From positions 1 through 64,000 of IMG/VR virus record IMGVR_UViG_3300033996_001022: a DNA stretch of 64,000 nt; one strand, written 5' to 3'. How positions within the stretch are numbered: position 1 is the first letter of the stretch; every line of letters starts with the position of its first letter. Source of the stretch: a virus. The position numbers were made by a program, and so were the translations under genes. The notes below the pieces were generated by a model. It saw only the letters and a list, made by a program, of their open reading frames with translations. It did not search any database and had not been told where the DNA came from. Positions 27,163 through 35,581 of the stretch are shown here, piece after piece.

Positions 27163-28289
27163 AATTCAATAAATTTTCCGGTTACTGCTATTTCATCAGT
27201 AGTTTCAATACCAATACAATTATTTGTCCATTCACATAGTTCAATAAATGAAAATACTATTTCATTTGTTCCTGAATTATATGAATAACTATAATATATA
27301 AATGGTATTAATACTCCACTTAAATAAACCTTAAACCATTCACCACCAGCAACATAAGTATTTCTTAATTCTGGCGGGCATATAGGTAGTTTTACATTAG
27401 TTAACTTAATAGTAGATGAGTTTACAAAGACAGGTGAACCTGAACTTCCTAATACCCCACCTTGTGCTCCTCTAATAGTAATAAAATCAATTAGGTCTGA
27501 ATACTCATTATACATTTGTTGTTTTGTATAATTTACATTACCTCCAGATAAATCAGTTTCTATTCCCCATACTACTTTTTTAGGAGATAATGATTTTTTA
27601 GTAGTTGGTTGATTATCAAATTTTTCAGGTAATAAGTACGCATTGACTGTCATTGTAAATGTAGTTCTTACAATTCTTTGTGCACCATCCCCCACTTCTT
27701 GTTGATTCTCAAATGAATCTATTTTTGTACGAAATTTAAACCCAGATTTATCTCCCCAATATTCATCCGTTGCATATTGAAATGCTTCAACGATTTTATT
27801 CATATGCTCAGTAAAATCTGTCCATATAATAACATCATATGTTACACTAACATAATCCGGCATTGTTATATTGTATTGTTCGACTGGTCTTTTAGTATCG
27901 GTCATCAAACTAAACTTATCATATTTATGTTTTTTAGAATACATAGATATGGTAGGGTATGATACATGACGATTCATCGTACTAGCCAATGATTCATCTC
28001 TAGCAATTGAATTTCGTTTAAATACAACTATTGGAGTTTGAACTTGTCCGTTTTTATCTCTTAAAAAGCCATCCCTTCTTATAGCTTTCCATCTTTCTGG
28101 ATTACCATATATTACAGGTACTTTTATCGATTCACCTAAAAGTTCTAAATTAGGAACAACAGTATCTACCATATGTTCAGCAATTGCCAAATCAACATCG
28201 TATAACTTTACTCCTTTAAACTGATTTTTAGGTTCAGTTTTAAGTTGTTCTGCTCTATTTAGTGGGTTTTTTAGTGGGTCTACGGCCAT
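27159..28289 (-). CDS. gp15: Tail sheath terminator / stabiliser (gp15-like) with extra C-terminal beta domain
   Basis: The product is 376 residues, longer than T4 gp15 (272). The core resembles gp15: ESIKVPVIYGNPERWKAIRR near 52-71, then SVTYDVIIWTDFTEHMNKIV and EAFQYATDEYWG near 144-180, and VRTTFTMTVNAYLLPEKFDN. The last ~60 residues add a beta domain (FKVYLSGVLIPFIYYSYSYN to DEIAVTGKFIEL) that is repeated in the next two genes. In T4, gp15 caps the finished tail and joins it to the head. The gene order gp13, gp14, gp15 is as in T4. It shares one base with gp14. A GAGGAG lies about 12 nt upstream. Confidence 0.82.
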   Translation of the reverse strand: MAVDPLKNPLNRAEQLKTEPKNQFKGVKLYDVDLAIAEHMVDTVVPNLELLGESIKVPVIYGNPERWKAIRRDGFLRDKNGQVQTPIVVFKRNSIARDESLASTMNRHVSYPTISMYSKKHKYDKFSLMTDTKRPVEQYNITMPDYVSVTYDVIIWTDFTEHMNKIVEAFQYATDEYWGDKSGFKFRTKIDSFENQQEVGDGAQRIVRTTFTMTVNAYLLPEKFDNQPTTKKSLSPKKVVWGIETDLSGGNVNYTKQQMYNEYSDLIDFITIRGAQGGVLGSSGSPVFVNSSTIKLTNVKLPICPPELRNTYVAGGEWFKVYLSGVLIPFIYYSYSYNSGTNEIVFSFIELCEWTNNCIGIETTDEIAVTGKFIEL

Positions 28290-28843
28290 TAGTATGTTCT
28301 CTCCTCAATTTGTACTTGCGAACGTTTTACCATCATACCAGTAGCAACAAGTTGCATACTTGCATCTGCGAATGTGTTGGTAGTTTGGTCATATATTTTT
28401 GATGAACCACCTATTAACATAGTATCCATAACATTATTTATTTCATAATAAAATTCATCAAATAAAATAATATCTCCGATTTCAGGATATCCGTATTGTG
28501 TATTTTGTATTGCATCCGCAGGAATTTCGTTACCATTGATATCTCGTACCTTTGGTATCTCATGTGTTCTTAATCTTTCTTTATTAAAACGGAATTCTAC
28601 ATTTTGTTGTGTATCCGGTCCAAATTCATCATAATTTGAAGTAGTATTCTCCCTATCAACAATACACATTAAATTAGCAGGTGCATGGTATATTTTACCC
28701 AATGATTCACCATATAAATTAGTTTTTGATTCACCAACTGATATTTTGAATAGAGTAATAGTCGTTTCCACTACATAATCTACCACTTCTTCAGCGATAG
28801 TTTTTATGAATTCCAAATCTCTACTATGAAAAAACTTTGGCAT
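28289..28843 (-). CDS. gp14: Neck protein (gp14-like)
   Basis: The product is 184 residues, shorter than T4 gp14 (256). It starts MPKFFHSRDLEFIKTIAEEV. The most telling segment is YPEIGDIILFDEFYYEINNV near 125-144, which matches the '.EGD.IYF......EI..VE' segment of gp14, by memory. It overlaps gp15 by one base and follows gp13 with a 6-nt gap. In T4, gp13 and gp14 form the neck that closes the filled head before tail joining. Confidence 0.78.
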   Translation of the reverse strand: MPKFFHSRDLEFIKTIAEEVVDYVVETTITLFKISVGESKTNLYGESLGKIYHAPANLMCIVDRENTTSNYDEFGPDTQQNVEFRFNKERLRTHEIPKVRDINGNEIPADAIQNTQYGYPEIGDIILFDEFYYEINNVMDTMLIGGSSKIYDQTTNTFADASMQLVATGMMVKRSQVQIEERTY

Positions 28844-28849
28844 ATATTA

Positions 28850-30001
28850 TTATCCTATGTATATTGCTAATGGAACTGATTTAATTATTTTTTGTTGTTG
28901 TTCAACCATATTGGATTCATTTTCCATTCTGGTCTTTTTACTAACCTCTTCTAAGTTTTCTCTCAATTGAGTTACTAATGATTCCTTTTCAGTTTGTGCT
29001 TCTGCTCTTAGTGCTGCACCATCTAATGAAACATCCGAACCAGGAATTGGTATAGTAGAATATTTTTCTCTAATTGCACCTAATAATTCTTTAGCAAGTG
29101 CAAGTGTGTATTTTCTAATCCATTGTTTACCAACATCATTAATTTTTGAGTAATCTTGAAACTGATATCCAACATTTGAATAATCACTTACAACATTTGG
29201 TGTTATTATAGTATTTCCTTCTCTGAAATCCTTTTTTACCATATACTCAAACCATAATCTTTCAGTTGCAGTTGGTATTGGGAATATTTGTATTTTATTA
29301 TTGACAATATTAAAACTAAATGCAGATTTACGGAATTGGTCGTTGAATTCAATCGCTTGAATTCTTAACATATCCTCATACATTGGCATTAGAATAAATT
29401 GTGCGGCTGGGGAGAATGAACCAAACCCGAATTCATCGATTAAGTTCAATGTACCTTGTCCAGAAACTGAATAAGGGTCAAAGAAACGAGATATTGCCGG
29501 AGTGGCTTCGTAAAATACTTTAGTTATATCAAGTCTTTCGCCACTTTCACTTACATCACCCCATAATTCTTGTAAATCATAACTTTGAGTACCCGCCGAT
29601 GCAAGGATACTTCCCCTTTTAATATCAATTCTACCACCAACATTTGCTTGAGTACCATAACCTTCGGCAATAGTAATTACATTGTTCAATTCACTTCCTA
29701 ATACTGATTTATTGGTGAAATTTGAACTTGTGGGTTGACCTTCAAGGGCACCCATATTGTTTCGTATGTTAAATTGATTGACTTGTGCAGAATATTCACT
29801 CACTGCCTCTTCAAACACCGCAAAGAAACTACTTGATATCAATTCTACATCTACAATTGGATAACCCAACCTCTGTGCACACCACGATGCAACTTTAGGG
29901 GCATCTAATTGAAAGTTTGAATCATTATCATATAATCCGAATGGGGTAGATGAACCGGTAACGAAAGTTGCCGTACCTGTCCATACTCTTGATTGCGACA
30001 T
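28850..30001 (-). CDS. gp13: Neck protein (gp13-like)
   Basis: An upstream ATG at 30049 exists. AAGGAG lies 8 nt before the ATG at 30001 (MSQSRVWTGTATFVTGSSTP), so I take 30001 as the start, giving 383 residues. Segments FQLDAPKVASWCAQRLGYPI, FAVFEEAVSEYSAQVNQFNI and NKIQIFPIPTATERLWFEYM are typical of gp13-like neck proteins of T4-like phages. The C-terminus is helical and charged. The gene starts a neck unit preceded by a strong terminator and a late motif. Confidence 0.85.
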   Translation of the reverse strand: MSQSRVWTGTATFVTGSSTPFGLYDNDSNFQLDAPKVASWCAQRLGYPIVDVELISSSFFAVFEEAVSEYSAQVNQFNIRNNMGALEGQPTSSNFTNKSVLGSELNNVITIAEGYGTQANVGGRIDIKRGSILASAGTQSYDLQELWGDVSESGERLDITKVFYEATPAISRFFDPYSVSGQGTLNLIDEFGFGSFSPAAQFILMPMYEDMLRIQAIEFNDQFRKSAFSFNIVNNKIQIFPIPTATERLWFEYMVKKDFREGNTIITPNVVSDYSNVGYQFQDYSKINDVGKQWIRKYTLALAKELLGAIREKYSTIPIPGSDVSLDGAALRAEAQTEKESLVTQLRENLEEVSKKTRMENESNMVEQQQKIIKSVPLAIYIG

Positions 30002-30030
30002 ATTTATTCTCCTTAATACATTTATTCTTA

Positions 30031-30039
30031 TATAAATAT
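30031..30039 (-). promoter_or_regulatory. Late-promoter-like motif
   Basis: ATATTTATA in gene direction, 29 nt before the gp13 start, between a terminator and AAGGAG. Confidence 0.55.
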
Positions 30040-30044
30040 AAAAT

Positions 30045-30078
30045 AACAAAAAAGGGAGTGAATAAATCCACTCCCTTT
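30045..30078 (-). terminator. Rho-independent terminator
   Basis: A perfect 10-bp stem (30051-30060 with 30069-30078) and 8-nt loop are followed by a T-rich tract on the minus strand. It separates the Dps-like gene from gp13. Confidence 0.88.
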
Positions 30079-30100
30079 CAAATCTTATGTTTTATATCTA

Positions 30101-30472
30101 TTATCCTAAGTTTACTAATTTATATTTTGTAGTATATAGCAGTTTAGCAATATTATCTAATTCATTTTGAATCCAACTATCTTTTAATTGTTCAGTTTGT
30201 CTTTCGGTTTCTAAAAATTTAATTAATTTATCAAAATATGCGATTATGTTTTCCTTTGATGCATCAGTATCAAGTCCGTTTACTGGTTTAAATGTTATAA
30301 TTCCGTATTTACCCTGATAAGCTTCTAATAATTCATCCATTAAATCTAGTATACCATCATAGTATTTATTTAACGCCTTATGCATTGAATATGAACCAGG
30401 ACCAGTTACTCCTAAATGGAATATGTGGGTTTGTGTTCTACTATGAAAGAATATTGATGCTAATTTTTCCAT
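30101..30472 (-). CDS. Dps/ferritin-like small phage protein (DUF5856-type)
   Basis: The product is 123 residues and predicted almost all helical. MEKLASIFFHSRTQTHIFHL is followed by HKALNKYYDGILDLMDELLE and AYQGKYGI. The spacing of His, 'YY..I..L.D.L.E.YQG' recalls Dps-like four-helix proteins and a family I remember as DUF5856, common in phages. Whether it binds iron or DNA is unknown, since a full ferroxidase set is not obvious. It forms its own unit, with a late motif 21 nt upstream and a terminator downstream. A role in protecting or packaging DNA is possible but unproven. Confidence 0.72.
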   Translation of the reverse strand: MEKLASIFFHSRTQTHIFHLGVTGPGSYSMHKALNKYYDGILDLMDELLEAYQGKYGIITFKPVNGLDTDASKENIIAYFDKLIKFLETERQTEQLKDSWIQNELDNIAKLLYTTKYKLVNLG

Positions 30473-30493
30473 TTACTTTTGTTCCTTTATAGT

Positions 30494-30502
30494 AATAAGT
30501 AT
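30494..30502 (-). promoter_or_regulatory. Late-promoter-like motif (one mismatch)
   Basis: ATACTTATT in gene direction, 21 nt before the Dps-like gene. Confidence 0.45.
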
Positions 30503-30516
30503 ATAAAAAGGTTAAT

Positions 30517-31281
30517 TTAAATAATTTTTGAATTTATTTTTTGTTTTGAAAACGGATAACGTATACATAATTCGCTGGTATCTGGTAATTCGGATTCCCA
30601 TATTTTTGCTATACTTAGCATATTATCATCATAATATTCTGATAAATGTTCTTTTACAAAATTGTGATGACACATTATGGTTGGGTGACCATCTAATTCA
30701 TATGGAATTGGAGTATCTTTAAAACCATATGATTGTGGGCTAGTTTTTGAAGAATATGATTGTAAACTTTCATTAATGTAGACATTCTTTTTGTAATCAC
30801 TAATAAGTAAATTTACATTATCATCAGTTTTTAGTGTGGTGCCCATATCAGTTTCTAATAAATCAAATGCTTGAAGTATTTTATACTTGCATCCAATCCC
30901 ATCTAATAATGTCGTCATAGTTTTAACCATAAACCAAGTGTTGTATATTGAATGTTCATCATTCCACACCTCTCTTACAAATTTTTCACCAAAAATATGT
31001 TCTGAGTTGTAAATATTTCCATTTAATATAAAAGCTTTATACTTTGGGTTATATATATCCAATCTATTAAAACTACTTAACATTATTAACACCACGTCGT
31101 TTTTAGTTATGTTTACTTTTAAATGCATTTCGTATAATTTTTCAGCAGCATAATAATTACCTGCCCCTTGTTGTGCACAATTATAATGTTGTTCAAAATT
31201 TGTTGCTATTATGTTAGCCCAGGTGGGCCATTTATATTTTGTGTAACTACATCCAAATGTAAATAATCTATTATTTGTCAT
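30517..31281 (-). CDS. SGNH/GDSL-like hydrolase domain protein
   Basis: I choose the ATG at 31281 (MTNNRLFTFGCSYTKYKWPT), giving 254 residues. The upstream extension is hydrophobic and crosses the terminator. The N-terminus has the block I nucleophile pattern GCSYT. NCAQQGAGNYYA supplies the Gly/Asn block, DVVLIMLSSFNR a block III-like strand, and ELDGHPTIMCHH the Asp-x-x-His end block. These are the marks of SGNH hydrolases, which deacetylate or de-esterify polysaccharides or lipids. No signal peptide remains with this start. The late motif ends only 3 nt before the ATG, an odd layout. A virion or host-envelope substrate is possible. Confidence 0.72.
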   Translation of the reverse strand: MTNNRLFTFGCSYTKYKWPTWANIIATNFEQHYNCAQQGAGNYYAAEKLYEMHLKVNITKNDVVLIMLSSFNRLDIYNPKYKAFILNGNIYNSEHIFGEKFVREVWNDEHSIYNTWFMVKTMTTLLDGIGCKYKILQAFDLLETDMGTTLKTDDNVNLLISDYKKNVYINESLQSYSSKTSPQSYGFKDTPIPYELDGHPTIMCHHNFVKEHLSEYYDDNMLSIAKIWESELPDTSELCIRYPFSKQKINSKII

Positions 31282-31284
31282 TAT

Positions 31285-31293
31285 TATAAATAT
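31285..31293 (-). promoter_or_regulatory. Late-promoter-like motif, unusually close to its gene
   Basis: ATATTTATA in gene direction ends 3 nt before the SGNH gene start. If it is a -10 element the mRNA would begin inside the gene, so this copy tests the promoter idea. Confidence 0.4.
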
Positions 31294-31300
31294 TATATAC

Positions 31301-31324
31301 AAAAAAAGGGAGAAATCTCCCTTT
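31301..31324 (-). terminator. Rho-independent terminator ending the host-promoter island
   Basis: An 8-bp stem (AAAGGGAG / CTCCCTTT) with a 4-nt loop is followed by T7 on the minus strand. Confidence 0.88.
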
Positions 31325-31355
31325 AACAAATGAACAAACAAACAAAACTAATATC

Positions 31356-31622
31356 TTAATACTCAATCATTGAGACCGGTACGTTGTATGAAGCAAATCC
31401 ACCTTTTACTCTCAAATTAGCTTTAGTTCGGTTGATTTTAACGACCTCTAACTCTCTACCCATTAATTTGGGGTGATTTACTTTAACCGTCATACCTACT
31501 TGCAATGACAATTTCTTTTCTAACGATTCTATGGTACGTTTTTGTTTAATCAGTTCAATAACCATTTGGTTAACATTACGCAATTCTGCTACTGATAATT
31601 TTGATAATTCTGAATAATTCAT
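31356..31622 (-). CDS. Small protein with a possible KOW/SH3-like barrel
   Basis: The product is 88 residues. Residues 1-38 are helical and charged. The rest, LQVGMTVKVNHPKLMGRELE then VVKINRTKANLRVKGGFASY, looks like a small beta-barrel of KOW or SH3 type, often nucleic-acid or ribosome binding. The family is not recognised. It is the last gene of the unit started by the host-type promoter at 32168-32199 and ends before a terminator. No SD is present. It has no late motif. Confidence 0.7.
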   Translation of the reverse strand: MNYSELSKLSVAELRNVNQMVIELIKQKRTIESLEKKLSLQVGMTVKVNHPKLMGRELEVVKINRTKANLRVKGGFASYNVPVSMIEY

Positions 31623-31645
31623 GTCTTTTATGTTTTAAGTTTTAA

Positions 31646-31858
31646 TTAATCTATTTCGCCAAATACTCTAATCCATTCCTCATTGGTAATCCCCGTCATA
31701 AGGAACTCCCTTTCGTCCATTGTTAAGTTTGGAACGATGTTTTGTATCAATTCTTTTGAATTGTAACGATTCTCTACTCTTAATAACTCATCTTGAGTAA
31801 CATTGATATTCAATGTGTGTTCAATACCGGTTAAACTGCTAATTTTTGTAATATTCAT
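31646..31858 (-). CDS. Small protein of unknown function
   Basis: This 70-residue acidic protein (MNITKISSLTGIEHTLNINV) has a helical second half (LTMDEREFLMTGITNEEW). I do not recognise it. It sits in the middle of three co-oriented genes in the host-promoter island. The leader is A/T-rich with no SD, as in all genes of this island. Confidence 0.65.
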   Translation of the reverse strand: MNITKISSLTGIEHTLNINVTQDELLRVENRYNSKELIQNIVPNLTMDEREFLMTGITNEEWIRVFGEID

Positions 31859-31875
31859 ATTTTATATTTTAAGGG

Positions 31876-32118
31876 TTACCAACACAACATATCTCCTGCC
31901 TTATCCCAACTTCTAGCACCACTTTCGGTTGCTTTGTGAAGTGTATTGTAATCCACATCTAAGTTGGAATTACCGAACTGGCGTTTAAGTTCTGATTTGA
32001 ACTCTTTAAGGTTTTTAGCCCAAACATCGTTGAACCCACCACTTACCCAATTGAATTGGTATCGGTACTCACCTTTTGAATTTTTTAACAACCTTTCATA
32101 CTTTGCTCTATGTTTCAT
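31876..32118 (-). CDS. Small basic protein of unknown function
   Basis: This 80-residue protein reads MKHRAKYERLLKNSKGEYRY, then QFNWVSGGFNDVWAKNLKEF. The 'YQFNWVSGG.NDV.AK...EF...' segment recalls a short conserved phage protein family of unknown role (memory only). It is the first gene after the host-type promoter at 32168-32199, with a leader of roughly 40 nt and no SD. Confidence 0.68.
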   Translation of the reverse strand: MKHRAKYERLLKNSKGEYRYQFNWVSGGFNDVWAKNLKEFKSELKRQFGNSNLDVDYNTLHKATESGARSWDKAGDMLCW

Positions 32119-32167
32119 AATTTTATATTTTATATTTTATAGTTTATTATCTCTCAATCTTATAAAG

Positions 32168-32199
32168 CTAATCTACAACTTTTTTTCCACATTTCCAAA
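32168..32199 (-). promoter_or_regulatory. Bacteroidota-type promoter A
   Basis: TTTG (32196-32199), exactly 20 bp, then TAGATTAG (32168-32175) in gene direction. This fits the TTTG / TAnnTTTG consensus with one mismatch. The flanking sequence, including GGAAAT after the TTTG and CTTTATAAGATT after the second box, is shared with promoters B and C. Confidence 0.75.
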
Positions 32200-32215
32200 T
32201 ATTTTAGGACTTATT

Positions 32216-32524
32216 TTACAAATAAGTTGGGCCATAATGTGACCATTTAGCAGTTCCCTCAAATATGTTTCCTCTACTATGTTTAGCCGGGGCTCTCCAA
32301 CTGGCAGGTTTCATTAAATCACCTTTCTTAACCGGAACTCCCATATGGTAACCATCAAACATTGAAACGAACGCCCATACGTGGGTTGAATCCATAATTT
32401 TCATAAACTTAGAACCCTTTTTAACCTTTAAAGGGGTATAATCACTATAATAATCACCGGATTCGTGTCTTTTTTTACGGTCTGCATCAACCTTTCCTAA
32501 CCAAATTTCAAATTGCGTTTTCAT
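32216..32524 (-). CDS. Conserved hypothetical phage protein
   Basis: The product is 102 residues. The C-terminal half reads GDLMKPASWRAPAKHSRGNI then FEGTAKWSHYGPTYL. I remember this 'ASW.APAKH.RGNIF....YGP.YL' pattern as a family of unknown function frequent in diverse phages. Upstream, FMKIMDSTHVWAFVSMFDG suggests a small beta fold. It is the second gene of the unit begun at promoter B. No SD. Confidence 0.75.
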   Translation of the reverse strand: MKTQFEIWLGKVDADRKKRHESGDYYSDYTPLKVKKGSKFMKIMDSTHVWAFVSMFDGYHMGVPVKKGDLMKPASWRAPAKHSRGNIFEGTAKWSHYGPTYL

Positions 32525-32536
32525 ATATCTTATATT

Positions 32537-32767
32537 TTATTTTAACCATAAATTGTAAACATAATCATAACTCACATTTAAGGTCTCTGCAAGTTTCTCA
32601 AACAATCTCTCTCTGATTACACTATCGGTAACACCAATGTATCGGTAAACATCCTCACCAACAATCAGTTTATTTAATAGACCGGGAAATGTGGGGGTTT
32701 CATTCAATTCTAATCCCAAATCATCGGTTGGGAAGTTCTCTACATAATACTCTTTAATTGTGCTCAT
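32537..32767 (-). CDS. Small protein of unknown function
   Basis: This 76-residue acidic protein starts MSTIKEYYVENFPTDDLGLE. It has a helical end (RERLFEKLAETLNVSYDYVY) that could be a short helix-turn-helix-like segment, though I cannot support DNA binding. It is the first gene after promoter B (32809-32840). No SD is present. Confidence 0.65.
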   Translation of the reverse strand: MSTIKEYYVENFPTDDLGLELNETPTFPGLLNKLIVGEDVYRYIGVTDSVIRERLFEKLAETLNVSYDYVYNLWLK

Positions 32768-32808
32768 ATCTTTTATATTTTAATTGTTTATCTCTTAATC
32801 TTACATAG

Positions 32809-32840
32809 CTAAACTACACATTATTTACCATATTTCCAAA
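32809..32840 (-). promoter_or_regulatory. Bacteroidota-type promoter B
   Basis: TTTG (32837-32840), exactly 20 bp, then TAGTTTAG (32809-32816) in gene direction, with the same flanks as promoters A and C. It drives the 76- and 102-residue genes. Confidence 0.75.
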
Positions 32841-32930
32841 CATTTTCCCATTTATTTTCACTTTTTTTGTAAAATTTTTTATTGATTATCAACGAGTTAT
32901 AACGGGTTGAGTATCAATAAGTTATGGGCA

Positions 32931-32959
32931 TAAAAAAAGGGAAACCGAAGTTTCCCTTT
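32931..32959 (-). terminator. Rho-independent terminator with UUCG tetraloop
   Basis: A perfect 10-bp stem (32936-32945 with 32950-32959) has a UUCG loop on the minus-strand RNA, followed by seven T. It ends the helicase unit. Confidence 0.92.
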
Positions 32960-32977
32960 TCTATTATTGAATCGTTA

Positions 32978-33313
32978 TTAACTACCGAAAAATACTTCTA
33001 AATACGGCTTACCATCTTCTTCCTTTAATTCATAACTTTCTATAAATCGGTGTGATATCATAAAATCATCCAATTTACTGACTTCTTCATACAACTTATC
33101 TGCTGCTTTCCAAAGGTCTAACCAAGTCAATGGTATATTTGGTAATTGAATTATTACATCGTTATGAATACCATCGGTAAGGTATTCTGGTTGGATTCCA
33201 ATAGGTGTGTATACATCTTCTATTTCATTAACACTCCATGTTGTTTGTAAATTGTTTTCATAGCCGATTTCACTTAATTTATCCATTAAGGTTTCAAATT
33301 GTTCTTCTGTCAT
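32978..33313 (-). CDS. Small acidic protein downstream of the helicase
   Basis: This 111-residue protein is rich in Glu, Asp, Leu and Trp. It starts MTEEQFETLMDKLSEIGYEN, with IQLPNIPLTWLDLWKAADKL in the middle. The family is not recognised. It is read from promoter C with the helicase gene (11-nt gap) and ends at a strong terminator, so it may work with the helicase. Confidence 0.68.
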   Translation of the reverse strand: MTEEQFETLMDKLSEIGYENNLQTTWSVNEIEDVYTPIGIQPEYLTDGIHNDVIIQLPNIPLTWLDLWKAADKLYEEVSKLDDFMISHRFIESYELKEEDGKPYLEVFFGS

Positions 33314-33324
33314 ATTATTTTATT

Positions 33325-35556
33325 TTAATTTTTATAGTTGTAGGGTCTCATATGAGAACATATATCATTTAAGATATTCATTCTTTTAGCTGCTTGAAAT
33401 CCAGCACCACCCTTTCGTTTCCATTCAGCTCTTGTATTATATTTTAGGGCATCTTCTTTAAGTTCAGAAGGTGTCCATTTTCTTCTTTTAACTTGCATAT
33501 GTGAACAAATTTCATCTAAGATGCCTAAACGATGTGCAGTTACATAACCACCTCCGTTATTTTTTCTAAAATCAGTCTTTGTATTGTATTTTAAGGCATC
33601 TTCTTTAAGTTCATCAATTGTCCATTTTTTATTTTTGGGTAAATCCATATGAGAAAAAATATCATCAGAAATACCTAATTGTAAAATATGTCCATATGCA
33701 CTTCCATTATTTTTTCTAAATTGAGCCCTACTATTATATTTTAAAGCCTCTTCTCTAATTATATTTATTGAATAGGGTTTTCTTTTAAGTTCCATATGAG
33801 TACAAATTTCATTCATAATACCGAATCTTTTAGCATATGAATATGCATTAACACTATTTTTTCTAAATTCAACCCTACTATTATATTTTAATGCTTCTTC
33901 TCTAACTTCTTCTTCAGTCCAATATTTTAATTTTGCTTCCATATGAGAACAAACTTCATCTAAAATATTTAAGTTACGAGCAGCATTATATGCAGATGGA
34001 TTTGAACTAATAAACTCTGCTTTAGTGTTATATTTTAATGCTTCTTCTCTAATTTTATCAGGTGTCCAATGATTTATATTATTAAATTTATAAACAATAT
34101 CTTTTAATGATGTTGTAGCTACAGTACTTAATTGGTCATCTAACTTAAACCAAGCATTCTTATTCATAAATGATAATGAGTTTGGCAATAGTTCTTCCAA
34201 ATTTTTAGGTTTAAAATTACCTTTTTTAGTTTTGGATGTAGTTGATTGCTGATTAAGATTTTTATTCCTAGCCAATAATGCATTTGGTATCCTAATATTA
34301 TATGCGTTTTTACCATTAAAATTTTGATACCAATAATCATCAAATAACATAAACATACAATCCATCCAATCTACAAAATACCCAGCAGTATTTTTTGGTG
34401 CTATTTTGTAGAATACTTTTTTATTATTATTTTTTGATTTTCTCATTAATCTACCAACAATTTGCATTACAACCTCAAAATTTTGAGTAAAAGTCATATC
34501 AATAACATTGTATAAATCTGGAAAATCAAATCCTTCTTTACCTCTATTAACTGCAATTAATACTTTAATATTAGGATTATTTTCAAATTCAGTAAATGTT
34601 TCTTCTGGTATTTCATCCAAATTTTTACTATGTGAGGTTAATACACCTACCCCCAATTCTTTAAAATATTTATCTAAACATTTAGCTTCAGGAATTCCGT
34701 GAGCAAATATAATACTTTTTTCTAAAGTACCAAATACACTAATTGCATTTTTACTAACATTATTAAGTGTACTCATTGATTTATTTGGAAGTTTTAATTT
34801 TTTAATCAATTGAGATAGTACATCTCTAAATAATTTCCTATATTTTTTACTATCAATACGAGTATCTTCTTTTAATGAACCTAATAAAGAGTTATAATCT
34901 AATTTAGTGAGTTCTAATGATGAGTGTAACACTTGAAGGTCTACATCAGAAAGTAATCCTTTACCATACATTTCTTTTACCGATGTATAATCAATAATAA
35001 ACTTATCTTTCTTTTCATTAAACTTAAATGGAGTACCGGTAAGTAATGATTGATATTTTGGTTTAAGTGTATCTATAATTCTCTGTATAGTTTTTGCAAA
35101 GTACCATTTATGCGCTTCATCCAAAACCATCCATTTAATTTTACAACCTTTTAGTATCTGAATATTAGTATCATTAAGTAATTGAGGAAGTACGATAATA
35201 ACTTGTATTTTGTTATTAACAGCTTCTTGTAATTCTTTACGATTTTTTACAGCTATCCAAGTGAATGATGCGGGGATATCTTTAAAAAAGAATTGAAATT
35301 GCTTTACAAAATTACCTCTTAATATAGTTTTATCAGAAGGCAATATTAATGTAATATCATTTCTCGTTAAGATACCATTGGAGTAGTACAATTCGTATCT
35401 AGCTGCTGTCATTAATGTTTTACCACCCGATGTACCCATAGCCGATACGTGTGGTTTTTTTGGGTTTACATACTCTAAAATATTTCTAGCAGAATAGTCT
35501 CTCATTTCAAGACCTCTACTTTCAAAAATATCTTTTAATTGTTTTTCTAAATTCAT
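33325..35556 (-). CDS. SF2 DEAH helicase fused to five homing-endonuclease-type C-terminal repeats
   Basis: The product is 743 residues. Helicase motifs are a Walker A loop in SAMGTSGGKT (about 38-47), DEAH at 146-149, LLTGTP at 171-176 and QIVGRLMR at 365-372. They form a complete two-domain SF2 core, as in T4 UvsW-type branch-migration helicases. Residues about 496-740 are five tandem repeats of ~49 residues with the pattern W(S/T)...(I/L)(R/K)E(E/D)ALKYN(T/S)(R/K)..F, then Y..A...GI..(E/D)ICSHM. I recall this repeat from the DNA-binding tails of phage GIY-YIG and related homing endonucleases, and the gene upstream is such an enzyme. The fusion probably targets the helicase to particular DNA. 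Transcription starts at promoter C; no SD. Confidence 0.87.
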   Translation of the reverse strand: MNLEKQLKDIFESRGLEMRDYSARNILEYVNPKKPHVSAMGTSGGKTLMTAARYELYYSNGILTRNDITLILPSDKTILRGNFVKQFQFFFKDIPASFTWIAVKNRKELQEAVNNKIQVIIVLPQLLNDTNIQILKGCKIKWMVLDEAHKWYFAKTIQRIIDTLKPKYQSLLTGTPFKFNEKKDKFIIDYTSVKEMYGKGLLSDVDLQVLHSSLELTKLDYNSLLGSLKEDTRIDSKKYRKLFRDVLSQLIKKLKLPNKSMSTLNNVSKNAISVFGTLEKSIIFAHGIPEAKCLDKYFKELGVGVLTSHSKNLDEIPEETFTEFENNPNIKVLIAVNRGKEGFDFPDLYNVIDMTFTQNFEVVMQIVGRLMRKSKNNNKKVFYKIAPKNTAGYFVDWMDCMFMLFDDYWYQNFNGKNAYNIRIPNALLARNKNLNQQSTTSKTKKGNFKPKNLEELLPNSLSFMNKNAWFKLDDQLSTVATTSLKDIVYKFNNINHWTPDKIREEALKYNTKAEFISSNPSAYNAARNLNILDEVCSHMEAKLKYWTEEEVREEALKYNSRVEFRKNSVNAYSYAKRFGIMNEICTHMELKRKPYSINIIREEALKYNSRAQFRKNNGSAYGHILQLGISDDIFSHMDLPKNKKWTIDELKEDALKYNTKTDFRKNNGGGYVTAHRLGILDEICSHMQVKRRKWTPSELKEDALKYNTRAEWKRKGGAGFQAAKRMNILNDICSHMRPYNYKN

Positions 35557-35581
35557 TTATTTATGTTTAAATTTTATAAAG

